DNA of 10,781 nt from Hyphochytrium catenoides (GCA_900088475.1 FLMG01003282.1:4683-15463); one strand, 5' to 3'; positions 1 to 9,800 are shown, counted from the first letter of the stretch. Translations and numbers: made by a program. Notes: generated from the sequence alone by a model not told the origin.

Positions 1-130
1 GCTCCTCGCGCATGACTGGGCAAGCATCTTGAGCCGGTGGGCTGGACCCAAAACTGTCCTCGGGCCCACCTCCAAAGTCCTCCTTACCGTAGCTCCTTAA
101 CCAAGGATCGAAGCTCTGTCTGACGAGCCT
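1..130 (-). other. Possible exon of a divergent minus-strand gene, running off the left edge
   Basis: Read on the minus strand, bases 130 to 1 are open for 43 codons after an in-frame TAG at 131-133. That TAG could itself be the end of an acceptor (CCCTAG). The translation looks protein-like: it contains SFDPWLRSYGKEDFGGG followed by an acidic, Ser/Pro-rich stretch. A competing reading uses a good donor, CG|GTAAGG, whose GT is at 86-87, with a different frame upstream (TLEARQTELRSLVKELR). A short open frame starting at an ATG at 266-264 and stopping at 161-159 is a candidate first exon. The readings are mutually exclusive and I do not recognise a family. The plus strand is also open over about 32 codons here, so chance is possible. 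Confidence 0.25.
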
Positions 131-635
131 CTAGGGTTCTATGAGGCAAGCCAAGACTTCAAGTCAGTGACCGATTGATATCAAGACGCTCCGTCTGCCC
201 TCGGAAAGACTGATAAAGAGAGGTCCGTGGCCTTCTCAAGATGATGTCTGTGGATGAAGTTGCCATTCAGCGCTCAGCATGAAGCATCATCAGATCTCTA
301 CTGGTAGTTCTTGTGTTCTTGTGTGCTCGGCCAGTGATAACTAGACATTGAATCATAAAGTAGTAGAGTCCAGAGGCAAAATCGATTATCAGCGATGAGG
401 TTACTAACACCATTGGAGCACAGTGCTGCTGGGACAATGAACTCTTCGCCTTCTGGAGATGCGAATCGCCGTCTCTGCCTCGTTAGGCTTTCTCCTCTGC
501 CATCATCAGGGAATCAGAGCTCTGCACCGTTGAGCTCATAGACCAAGCTTCGTCGCCGGGTAAGGGACTATAGATAAGATAAAGCGCTGTGTGGGCAGGA
601 GCAGTCGGTAGTAAGGGCTTTGAGGTCGTGGGCAG
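131..635. other. 5' flank of the PPR gene, possibly a shared divergent promoter region
   Basis: No gene can be supported. The minus strand is open for about 70 codons between roughly 518 and 303, but the frame has no Met near its beginning and no recognisable motif, so it is probably chance. Composition is mixed, unlike the pyrimidine-rich introns. If the left-edge exon is real, this stretch holds the 5' ends of two divergently transcribed genes. Confidence 0.4.
569..583 (+). promoter_or_regulatory. TATA-like AT-rich element upstream of the PPR start
   Basis: The stretch TATAGATAAGATAAA lies 53-67 bases before the start codon at 636, in otherwise GC-richer sequence. It resembles a TATA box and also contains two GATAA cores. 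The transcription start is unknown, so its role is a guess. Confidence 0.25.
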
Positions 636-725
636 ATGTGGAGTTACGCGGTCCGCTCTAGGCGATTGCCTAGCCAAAGGGCCCTGGTTCCTTTCGGACA
701 ATGGGCCGGGAGCGCTCGGTCATTT
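636..725 (+). other. Predicted mitochondrial targeting presequence of the PPR protein
   Basis: Residues 1-30 contain five Arg (7, 9, 10, 15, 28) and no acidic residue; the first Asp is at about 49. The segment ends ARSF-AS, which fits the R-3 cleavage pattern (Arg-X-Phe then Ala/Ser), predicting cleavage after Phe30. No hydrophobic signal peptide precedes it, which argues against a secondary-plastid bipartite leader. A primary-plastid transit peptide cannot be fully excluded. Confidence 0.65.
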
Positions 726-3700
726 GCATCTGCAGGTGCAGGCAACGGGGGAGGACGGAAACAGGGTGGAAATGGTTCGGATGGGGGAGATTCTAAGGCG
801 AACACTGGTTTGCTTTTAGACAACCTCCTGAATCATCTGCGCGAGAAGCAGGGTCACAATTCTTTATCCTCCTCTTCATCACATACAAGAGGGCCGCCCT
901 CTACCCGTCCTGGTCAGCAAGGAAGAGGCTCAGAGCCAGGCAGACATACAGACCTTGTATCACTCCTAAAGGGCAGCGGCGGCTCCCAAGGAGGCAGGAA
1001 CCAACCATATGGAAACAGAAGAAGCGAGCAAAGCGGCAGGGATCGTAGTCCTCCGATCTTCCCTTCTTCTCTATCATCAAGGTCTATGAACGAGTCTCAG
1101 GATGTGAGGAAATCAATGCAATCTGGTCCTTCAAGAGGTGGAAGAGATGGACGTGCGGCTCATCATCCTATTCCTCCTACTGTCCGTCTTGATAAGGCGC
1201 CAAAAGACCTGAACGCTCTCATTTCTTGGTGCTGCCGACGGCATAGACTTGACCAAGCAGAAATACTTGTTAGAAGAGCTAAGAATAAGGCACCGGTCTC
1301 TTCGGAATCCATAAGTCTCATTCTCTCTGAGCTTAACAAGGAAAAGAACTATTGGAAGACCATAGATCTCTACCGGGCCCTGGAAGAGAAGGGTGCCAAG
1401 CTGACGGCCATTGCTAGTGCTTCTTACATAGAAGCCTTGTGTAACTGGGGAGAGCTTGAGATGGCAAAGACTGAGAAAGAAAGGCTGGAGCAAGAGGTGC
1501 CTGAAAGCAGCAAGCCCTCCCTCACCATTGCCCTGATAGAAGGAACTATCGCCGCCAAGAGGTTCCAGGAGGGAGACAGACTGTACATAGAAGCCACAGA
1601 GTCAGACACGTCCTTGGCGGTCGCGGAGAAAGCCCTGAGAGCAGTGTTCAAGGGCTATCTGGCGGCGCTTGACTATGACACAGCGATTAATGTGCTTAAG
1701 CAGATGGCAGAGAAGGGAATCAGTATTTCTGAGGTGAGCTCTAAACTTACAGCCAGATTTAAGGTTCAAATGGCGGCTGGATCTAGCCATCTCTCAATCA
1801 TCTCTCCTCTCTCTTTCTCTCTCTCTCCTTCTCATCCTCTCACGTGGGCAATCGATGACTGCCTTGGCCGTACTTTTGTTCGTTGTTTTTAGGAACTATC
1901 TCTTCTCCTCTATCACGCGTCTCTTGTGTCCTCTCTATTTAGCGGTGAACGATGGGCTGCTACAATGTTTCTCAATCTTCTACTCTGTCTCTTTCTCTAA
2001 CTGGAGATTTCTGAGGCTCTTCTCAACAGTTCGTCTAGACTTCTCCGTGGTGCTGTTGGGTCCTTGTTCTCTCACCGTGACGATCCAGGCGAGGCTCGTC
2101 TCTCTATTGTCTGATTGTCTGATGTTCATTTTGTTTTGCCGCTTTCCTTAATATACTCTCTTCTCTTTCAATGGCTTCCTTTTTCTTAGGATGTGCTCTT
2201 TCTCTTGAAAGCACGATATGAGGAGAACCAAGGCACAGGCCGCTTCTATGCAGACACAGCTTTTGATGTTCTTAAGGAGAACAAGGTTCCAATAAAGGAA
2301 GCTCACATTGTGGGAGTCATGAAACTCTTCGCGAAGGAGGAGAGAGAGGAGGAAGTTCGCAGGATGATGGCAATGATGGAGAAGCTCCCCCCACAGGAGA
2401 CTAGTGTGGCCCCTTTCAAGGCACTCTTAGAGGTGTACAGCCAACAAAATAAGATGAAGAAGGCGGAGACGGTACTCTACTTCCTCCAAAAGAGTGGAAG
2501 ATACCCTACGGCAGAGGTAACTGCCCTCTTTATCCTCTTTGACGCCTGTTTTAACAGTCCCCTCGCCTAGACGTTTTCTTCTTCTAAAAGTCTCTCCTTA
2601 CCCGTCTCTTCTTCATTGGCTTAGATGTTCGACCCGCTATTCCAAAAGTATTGCGAAGACGGCAACGTCAATGCCGTAAAAGATCTGATTATTGATCTTC
2701 AAGACAAGAAGCTTAAACCCACTGAGGTAAACAAGATTGCTACTGACTGCACCTGATCTACTCGTCTTCTTTCTTCATTTAGCTTCTCGCTCGCTCGCTC
2801 GCTCGCTCGTTTCAACCTCGGCCTTTTCGCCTTCTATTTCGTTCTATCTTTCGCTCGCCTTCGCTCGCTATCCTCGTTCAGCTCTGCACTTTCTAGTCTG
2901 TTTCTTTAATCTGAGCAAACATAGCTCCTTGAGATGCTCGTTCCTATCTATAGATTTGTCTTTAGCTTATTACACGCTCTCTTCCTTTTCTCACCTTTGC
3001 TCTCTTTATCATTCATAGCTTGCCTGGAACCATATTTTGGAGCTGTATCAGCGTACTGACAGCCTGAAGGAGGCGGAGGAGGCTAAGAAAGCCATGATCA
3101 CAATGAACGCCTGGCCTCCTTTAACCTTTGTTTATGCTTCGGCAATCAAGCAGTGCTGTGACCGTGGAGATATGAAAGGAGCTGAAGAGCACGTGCAGGT
3201 AAGCTGGTGCGGCAAATCTCAGCTTGCCACTGAAAGCTTCTATAGTTCGTCCATGTGAGCACTTCGTCTATCTTTTCCTTCACAAGTGCCGAGCATTAAA
3301 TCCCGTCTGGTTCAGCTGCTGCGCGTCCTTAGTAGCGGGTGTAATGGGTGGTAACATGTGTTCCTCTCAATTTTCTTCCTTCTCTTCACGGTTGATGGGC
3401 TCATCTTGCTAAAGTTTTGCTCGCGCTTTCTTTGAATGTCTCTTTTCCTATTCAAAATCTCCCTTGCTATGTCCATCATCCACGCAGAACATGCGCCTAA
3501 ACAACGTGCCGGTGACGCTCGAGTTCTTCAACGTTCTCCTGAGGGGATATGCCCGGCAAGGTCGAGCGGTAGCGGTAGAAGGGGTACTGAAGGAGCTCGA
3601 AAAAGAAGGTCTGGAACCCGACGTGACGAGCTATAACGCAGTGGTGCTTGCATACTCGATCAGTGAGAAGTTCAGAACCGCGATTGCGAAGACAAAAGAG

Positions 3701-6320
3701 ATGGAGGAGAAAGGTAAGGCGCTCGAAATAGAAGGAGATAAAATTGCCAGGATGGTAATGTCAAGCTGTACGCCATGTCGTCATCTCCGTCTCACAAGCG
3801 AACAGACCGCTTGTTATTCCTCAGTGTTCTCTCGTCCTCGCCCTAGGGGAGTTAAGCCCAGATGCTGTGTCACACTGACATTCTCTGTCCTTCTCCTCTC
3901 TCCTCTTTCTCGCCAATTTCTTCTTTCTCTCTCCTCTCTCTCTCTCGCCTGCCCTCTCTCTCCTCTCTCCTAATATTCCTTTGTTAGGTTTCAAGGTCAC
4001 AAGCAAAACAGTAGAGGGACTACTAAGAGGGAGTGCCAAAGTTAAGGATCCTTTGCTGGCGGAATACTTCCAAAGACTTCATCATGAGCACGAGGGAAGG
4101 ACGATGCAACTTAGAGAGCTTGCCTGTCAGGCCCACGCTGCCCAAGGAGATTGGGAGTACATAGAAAGCGAAGTTAAGCAGCCAGGTCCTAAGCCTACTA
4201 TTCGGCTGCTCAACTCTCTCATAGAAGCGCACGCTAGGGCAGGAAATGTGGAAAAGGCTCGTCTTGTTGCCAAGAAGCTTAAAGCTGTCGGTAGCCAGGC
4301 AGATACGGGTACTTACAATGCCTTGATCCTGGCCCATTGCCTGCGTGCCAAGAGAGGAGACGAGCCGAAAGAGCCTCAGGAAATCAAACTGCCTAAGAAA
4401 GGAAAGGCACAAAAGACGGTAGAGAAGAAGGACGACCTCGCAGAAGCTGAACTTTTATACGAGAGGATGTTGGAGAACAAGGTCTCGCCTGATGTGCACA
4501 CATACACTCCTCTCATAGAGGGATACGCCCGCCGTGGCGACATGGAGGGCGCGGAGAGGTGGCTGCTCAAGCTGAGAAAGGTCATGTTTACCCCTCTTCC
4601 TGAACAGTACGCTATTCTTGTGAGGGGTTATGGAGCCCTAGGCGATGTGCCTAAGGCGGAGAAAGCAGTAGAGAGGTGAGTCAAAGGGTGGCACATTGTG
4701 GCGATGGCTGCATCTTTCAAAGGTTTCTTTGTGTGACGCTTGACGAGGCGTCCAACTCCAATGCAGCTTTAACTTTCTCGGCGTCTTCAAAGCAACAGCT
4801 GCATCGTTCATTCCTGCGGCTTGTTGTACTGTCCACTGCCCATCTCGCTTTTGTCGTAGGGGCAGGAGGTTCTATCGCTTATGTTCTTTCTCTACCTCTC
4901 CATACCGTCCGACCTGAGGATAACTCTAGCCCTAAGGGCCATCCTTCCTATTACCGCTCAACTAACGTGTGTGGACGCCCTTTAAACCGCCCAAACCATC
5001 ATTGTCTTCGCCTCATCCGCTTCGCAGAATGGTTGCGGCGGGAGTGAAGCAGAACGCCGGCACTTCGGCTGCTTTACTTGAAGCTTTTTGCCTTGCACAA
5101 GGCCCCGAGCAAGCTGTTCCTGTGCTAAAGGGCCTTATAGATTATAGGGAGCCGCTAGACTCTGAGGCTTACACCGTGGTTATCAGGGCATTTCTCAATA
5201 AGGGTCAACCGGAAAGAGCGATTAAGGTTAGTAGAAGGAAAGATCGGCGGACACCGAAGAAGAGTTTTCTCCTGCCGCCCTCTCGGTTCAGGCGTTGTAT
5301 AAGCTTTGTCTTAGAGAACACTCTGTCTCAACTACATCGGCCTGTCTTAGCCGTCAAATTATATTCCTTGGGTCTTCCCTCTATCTATTGTTACTCTGCC
5401 TCAGGCCGCATTGACTGACGTCGTCCGTCTCTTCATCTTTTGCCAGCTCTATGACGATTACATCCGTCGTGGCTACGACACTGATCATCGCATTCTTGGA
5501 CCCGTCCTTGCTTCTTATTTGGCTGCTGAAAAGGAGGACATGGCTCGGGCCATCGTCTTGGATATGGCAAAGCAAGACCGCTACATCGCTGCGGCAGATG
5601 TTGACATTCTACTTAACCGTAAGTGCCCTGCGTTCGCTCAAAAAGGGGATAGTGAGGAGAAAGAGAAGAGCCTGGAGGAAAACCTGAGGTCTTATTGTTG
5701 TCCCTTGGCTCCATGAAAGCTCTTCTTTATCCCTTTGTGGCGCGTGTATTCTTAAGTTTTCGTTGTTACGCAGACTTCCTTCAAAAGAAGGAATTCGAGG
5801 AGGCGGTCGCTTTCTACTGCGATCTTAGATCAGCAGATATATTAGTGAAGAAGACGTCCACCGTGAAGTTACTGGAGGTAAGGAGTGAGCATCCACATTA
5901 TCAAGTGGGCAAGGACTTAGAGCAGAAGAAGGTCATGATGAAGGGAAGAGGGAAGAGAAGTGAAGGCGAGAGGGGAGACAAAGCTTGTGAGGAGGGAAAA
6001 TCCTTGAGAGGAGAGAAAGAGAATTGGAGATAAGTAGACATGCCTTGTAGGCGATTGTGCTCCTGCTGTGCCATCTGCTATTACTTCCCCATGTCTTTCT
6101 TTTGGACCACGATTGCCTCCCTTTGCTCCCATTTCGATCATTCGTCTGATCATCCTCCTCCACTCGTTACCCATCCTTTGCTCCATAGGCGTGCCTTCTT
6201 AGAGCAGACTCTGACACTGCTGCCAGGATATTAGAGACGGTTCCCAGCTTCATGCGCATACCGGATGATGTTCTGGGTCCTCTGAAAAAGCTTGGACATG
6301 AAGGAACAGTCAGCGCTTGA
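636..6320 (+). CDS. P-class pentatricopeptide repeat (PPR) protein, probably mitochondrial, 10 exons
   Basis: Spliced model: 636-1733, 2190-2516, 2625-2726, 3019-3198, 3488-3713, 3988-4675, 5028-5226, 5447-5618, 5774-5877, 6189-6320 (stop TGA); 3228 nt, 1075 aa. Every intron is GT-AG and the phases match at all nine junctions. The start is the first Met after an in-frame TGA at 621-623. Residues 1-30 look like a mitochondrial presequence. Residues about 35-185 are Ser/Gly/Arg/Gln-rich and probably disordered. From about 190 to 1067 there are some 24 helical-hairpin PPR motifs. The last seven are exactly 35 residues each, beginning VHTYTPLIEG, PEQYAILVRG, AGTSAALLEA, SEAYTVVIRA, HRILGPVLAS, AADVDILLNH and KTSTVKLLEA; three of them span exon junctions, which supports the splicing. 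PPR proteins of this class bind single-stranded organellar RNA, one base per repeat, and act in stability, processing or translation. I see no E/DYW, SMR or NYN catalytic domain, so it is probably a pure RNA binder. The target RNA is unknown. Family assignment is firm; organelle is inferred. Confidence 0.9.
1734..2189 (+). other. PPR intron 1, the longest intron (456 bp), pyrimidine-rich
   Basis: Donor GAG|GTGAGC and acceptor TTTTCTTAG|GAT, phase 0. A CT-rich tract occupies about 1796-1840. Open frames inside it (for example 1855-2151) translate to low-complexity Phe/Leu/Ser-rich sequence and do not continue the PPR pattern, whereas joining 1733 to 2190 does. Confidence 0.85.
2786..2809 (+). 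repeat. Tetranucleotide microsatellite (CTCG)6 in PPR intron 3
   Basis: Six perfect tandem copies of CTCG lie inside the intron at 2727-3018, with imperfect TCGC-rich copies further on at about 2850-2870. It is a simple-sequence repeat, likely length-variable between strains; no function is evident. Confidence 0.9.
3880..3970 (+). repeat. CT-rich low-complexity tract in PPR intron 5
   Basis: A run of about 90 bases is almost entirely C and T, with many CTCTCT units, inside the intron at 3714-3987 and shortly before its acceptor TTGTTAG. It probably acts as an extended polypyrimidine tract. Choosing the donor AAAG|GTAAGG after 3713 gives the required phase 1 junction (Gly645) and restores the repeat reading EMEEKG-FKVTSKT. 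Confidence 0.8.
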
Positions 6321-6842
6321 GTGTCTCTGTTGTTTGCTCTTGCATGAGATCAGTCGTTCTTAGAATCCGCCCGTCCCGGCCTTTGAGGGCCCTTTATGAG
6401 CCCTAATTATCTCTTCAGTTTACGATAGAAGTGAAGCAATCCCTAAATCAATAATAAGTTGTCCACTTCTTTGGGAGCTCTCAGTATTAGTCTCTTCCTT
6501 GTCCACCCCTACAGACCCACGGGTTCGTTCGTATCCTTCGGTGAGCCCTAATCTAGAGACGCTTCTCTCGCTCTCGCTCTCTGACTTCTCATGGGTGGCG
6601 TTTGATGTTTACCAAACGCTTCTCGCAGTCTCTTTTTCTTCTCCATCTCAGTCTCTCTCGCTTTCAGTCTCTTTCTCTCTCTCACGCTTCAGGCTCTCTC
6701 TCACGCACACGCTCTTCGTTAACTGTGTCTTCTCTCTGCTTTTTGCTCTCTTGGCGTTCCTGTCTTATCATCGTACTCACATCCCAGGACAAAGATGTAA
6801 AATGACGTTAGAGAATAAATAGGCTGTGACTCTAATAAACTC
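6321..6842. other. Convergent intergenic region between the PPR and WDR12 genes
   Basis: These 522 bases lie between the two stop codons, so they hold the 3' ends of both transcripts. The only long open frame (6499-6822, plus) is Ser/Leu/Phe-rich translation of a CT tract and is not credible as a gene. There is a CT-rich low-complexity stretch at about 6559-6712. I see no non-coding RNA or clear hairpin terminator, and none is expected for polymerase II genes. Confidence 0.7.
6814..6839 (+). promoter_or_regulatory. Two AATAAA polyadenylation-type signals on the plus strand
   Basis: AATAAA occurs at 6814-6819 and 6834-6839, about 500 bases past the PPR stop and just before the WDR12 stop codon (6845-6843) on the other strand. 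If used, they would end the PPR mRNA inside or beside the last WDR12 exon, so the two 3' ends would overlap. Not every protist uses this hexamer. Confidence 0.35.
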
Positions 6843-9800
6843 TTACTCCTCGCCGTCTTCCTCAGAGGTTTTTGATCCGGCGGCGAAGAACTTCACCTTG
6901 CAGTCGGAGCCACCTAATCATGGTTGGCGCAGAATAGGTTAGCAAGAGACAGATTTAACGCTACTATGGCAGAGGAGGAGGACAAGAGTGAAAGAGTGAC
7001 GGATGGAAAGACAAGGATAACCCGGGAACTGGTGATCGGGGATCGTTAACTTACCGCTCACAAATCTGTTTGCGTCTATCCACGCGACAGAGAGAGCTTT
7101 CCCATTATGAGCTTGAAGAGAGACTAGAGGGACACTACCCCTAATGTCCCAGACCTTCACGACTCCATCGTAGCTACAGGAGAGGAGATGGAACTCATGG
7201 AATGGGGAGAAAGCACATTGGCTGACCCACTCTTTGTGAGATGACAGCGTGGCCTTGATATAGCTCTTGCCTGGCACCAAAACAGAGAGTTCAGAACAAG
7301 TCAACTATCATTCACAGGAATCAGAACGTCTCTATTCCTTGCATTGAGTCTTTGAACGTTTTCAAGTGCCAAGTAGCGGTAGAGTAACTGGCAGTCTCTT
7401 AAGCCTCTAAACTAAAGCGTGAGGGTTGACACCCTGAAGAGCGGAAGAGAACAATGAAAGGCACTTTTCTGAAAGAAGACTAGAATACGAAGCACGACAG
7501 CCATGGATCCAAAGAGAAAGAAAGAGAAAGAGGGGTGTGTAGGGTAATTACCGCTGGCCTCCAGATCCCAAAGTCTGACAGCACGGTCTGGGTGGCTTGT
7601 AGCAACAAGCTTGGTGTTCACCGGAGATACACTTAGAGATGTGGCTGGCCTGTCGCCATGCTGCGAAAGATGACGCAAAGCGGCAATAAGACTTTCGGAG
7701 GAGGACAATCAAGTAATGTCTTTGCGCCCAAACCAAAGGAAGGTGTCCGCTCTTGGCGGCGCAGTTGCTTGAAAGGAGTTGGACTAGAGGCCAACTCATA
7801 ACAGTACCAGGAGTGCCAAGTGGCGAAAGCTGAGTGTAGCCTCAAAGCATAAGATACACGTGTAATAGTGAAGCCGAGAAGACAAAGGCAGCGAGTAAAA
7901 TATACTGTCGAGATGGAGATAGAGAGAGACACACAGTGACTGACAGACAGAATGACCAAAATGCGCGGCCACACCTACCGCCGTAAAAGTACTCATCTCC
8001 TTCTCTAGGTCCCATGTTCGGACGCTACGATCCCAACCGCAGGAGATGATAGACGACGAGGTGTCCTTCCATGCCACACCGCTGACGTTCCCATGATGTC
8101 CCGTCAGGACGGAAGCGGCAGTCTGCATAGAGATAGGGTTGAGCTCAGACGCCGAAGTCTTTCCTCATTCTCCTCTATTTGTCTTAATCGTCCTTCGACT
8201 GCTGCTATAGTCCTACTCCTCTTTGGTCTCTTCTGTTTTTTTTTTCTGCTGTTCCTCCCCATGCAACCTCGGACCATCTTTCTCGCTTGGTTTTTGAAGG
8301 CGGAAGGTAAGATCCGTGGCACTCACCAATTGCAACTCTGTAATGCTTTCTGTCTCCTGCGAAGTCTTCTGCTTCTTTTTTCTCACGTTCTCACCATTTC
8401 GGTCGGTCGTCTGAAAGCCTTGAGGCGGAATAGCCCAAACACGGATCTGTCCGTCCCAACCGCCGCTGAGAGCCTACAGATAGTAACTCCTTCGTTAGGG
8501 AGCTGCTGCTCTTCCTCTCCTTATCTCTCCCTTTCCTCTCGTACATGCACTCATAGACACGCAGTTTCTCCTTCTCTCCCTCTTTCTCCACGTATTTTTC
8601 TCGACGCAATCGCGATTGTAGGCTTTTGCTCTTACTTTCCTTTGCTATACCGGACGTCGGCTAGCGTAGAGTTTGTCATCTGGAGTCAACTACCTAACAT
8701 TCTCTCAACATTCAGACGAATAATATATCTCCCATTTTCATCAATCTGCCTCGGGTTTCTCTGATCCATAACATAAATGGGCGAGTCCTGTCCTGTCCTA
8801 CCTGACTTCGTGCTATATTCAGCGCTACGGCGTCCACAGAGTTAGAGTGCCCTAGTCCCACAGCTGCAGGCACGACTTTCAAATTGTCGTCCTCAGGAAT
8901 TGCCTGGATAACACACATCTGTAAGGGTCCCCATCACTTTCGTCCACCCCATGGACTGATGGCTGATAATTGAGTCTTCATCTCCATAATGACGGATCTC
9001 TACCCTTATAATCACTCTTACTGTTCCCTGCCGGGAAATCTTCTTTGTCTCATGAAGCGTACCTCCAGCTGATCACCTCTCGTAACTCTTTCTATCACTC
9101 CGTGCGCGCATTTGACTCCTCCTCTCTCGTCCTTTACTACATCTCGCTCACTCGCCCCACCCTCCTCACCTTACAGAACCTAACCGCGTGGTCCTTGCCG
9201 CCTGTGACAATTACGTAGTCGCCAGCAGATCCATCTGGAAGGCGCAAGTGGGGCAGAGATGAGTTTGGGTCTTACAAGAAGGACATGTGGAAGGAGCTAA
9301 CGACGGCGTAAGACAAGAGATATGACAAGATGCAAGAGGCTTAGCCTCGTGGCGAGCATTGACGATGGGCGAGCACTAAGGATAGTCCTCCGGAGTCGGC
9401 CGGTCCGTAGTACTTACCTGCAGCTATGCTCCGGATGGACGCTTGATGCACTTGCACAGGGCTGCCTGCTTGTCCGCTGCTAACACTATAGGCTGTGACC
9501 CTACCATCATAGCTCCCTGCTAGCACAGCTCTGCAGCCATTGGGAGAAGAAACATGCCAGAACAAGATGTGTTAATGACAGAGGCGCGCGGGGGGTTGAT
9601 AAGTTAGCAGGGGAACAGGATCCAGCTTCTCTTACCTGTGTGCTAGCGAAGTGAGAGCTCCAATCCATTCCTGCGCCTCAGAGCTCTGTTGAGGCTCGGG
9701 CTTACCTAGAGCTTCAAAATATTCCACAGTCACCACATCTTCCTACCGACCAGAAGAGAGAGGGATAGATAGGACATCGAAACAGATCATGAGCTTTCTG

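Noticed and set aside
483-701. 72-codon minus-strand open frame overlapping the PPR start
   Set aside because: It is antisense to the PPR presequence and shows only low-complexity Ser/Pro/Leu sequence.
589-819. 76-codon plus-strand frame overlapping the PPR start in another frame
   Set aside because: It ends inside exon 1 of the PPR gene and has no targeting or domain signal, whereas the 636 frame has both.
1855-2151. 98-codon open frame within PPR intron 1
   Set aside because: Low-complexity hydrophobic translation; joining 1733 to 2190 directly gives a continuous PPR repeat without it.
3714-3754. Ending PPR exon 5 at ATG|GTAATG (3754) instead of 3713
   Set aside because: It leaves phase 0 while the next exon needs phase 1, and would insert extra residues that break the repeat.
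6385-6412. GGCC/GGGCCC repeats after the PPR stop, considered as a terminator hairpin
   Set aside because: The stem is only four to five pairs and intrinsic terminators are not expected in polymerase II genes.
6499-6822. 107-codon plus-strand open frame in the intergenic region
   Set aside because: It is translation of a CT-rich low-complexity tract (Ser/Leu/Phe runs), with no domain and no PPR or WD continuity.
7661-7708. Extending WDR12 exon 9 upstream in its open frame (codons before His307)
   Set aside because: The polypyrimidine-CAG acceptor just before 7660 gives a phase-0 join and the normal WD spacing. The extension has no usable phase-matched acceptor and meets an in-frame TGA.
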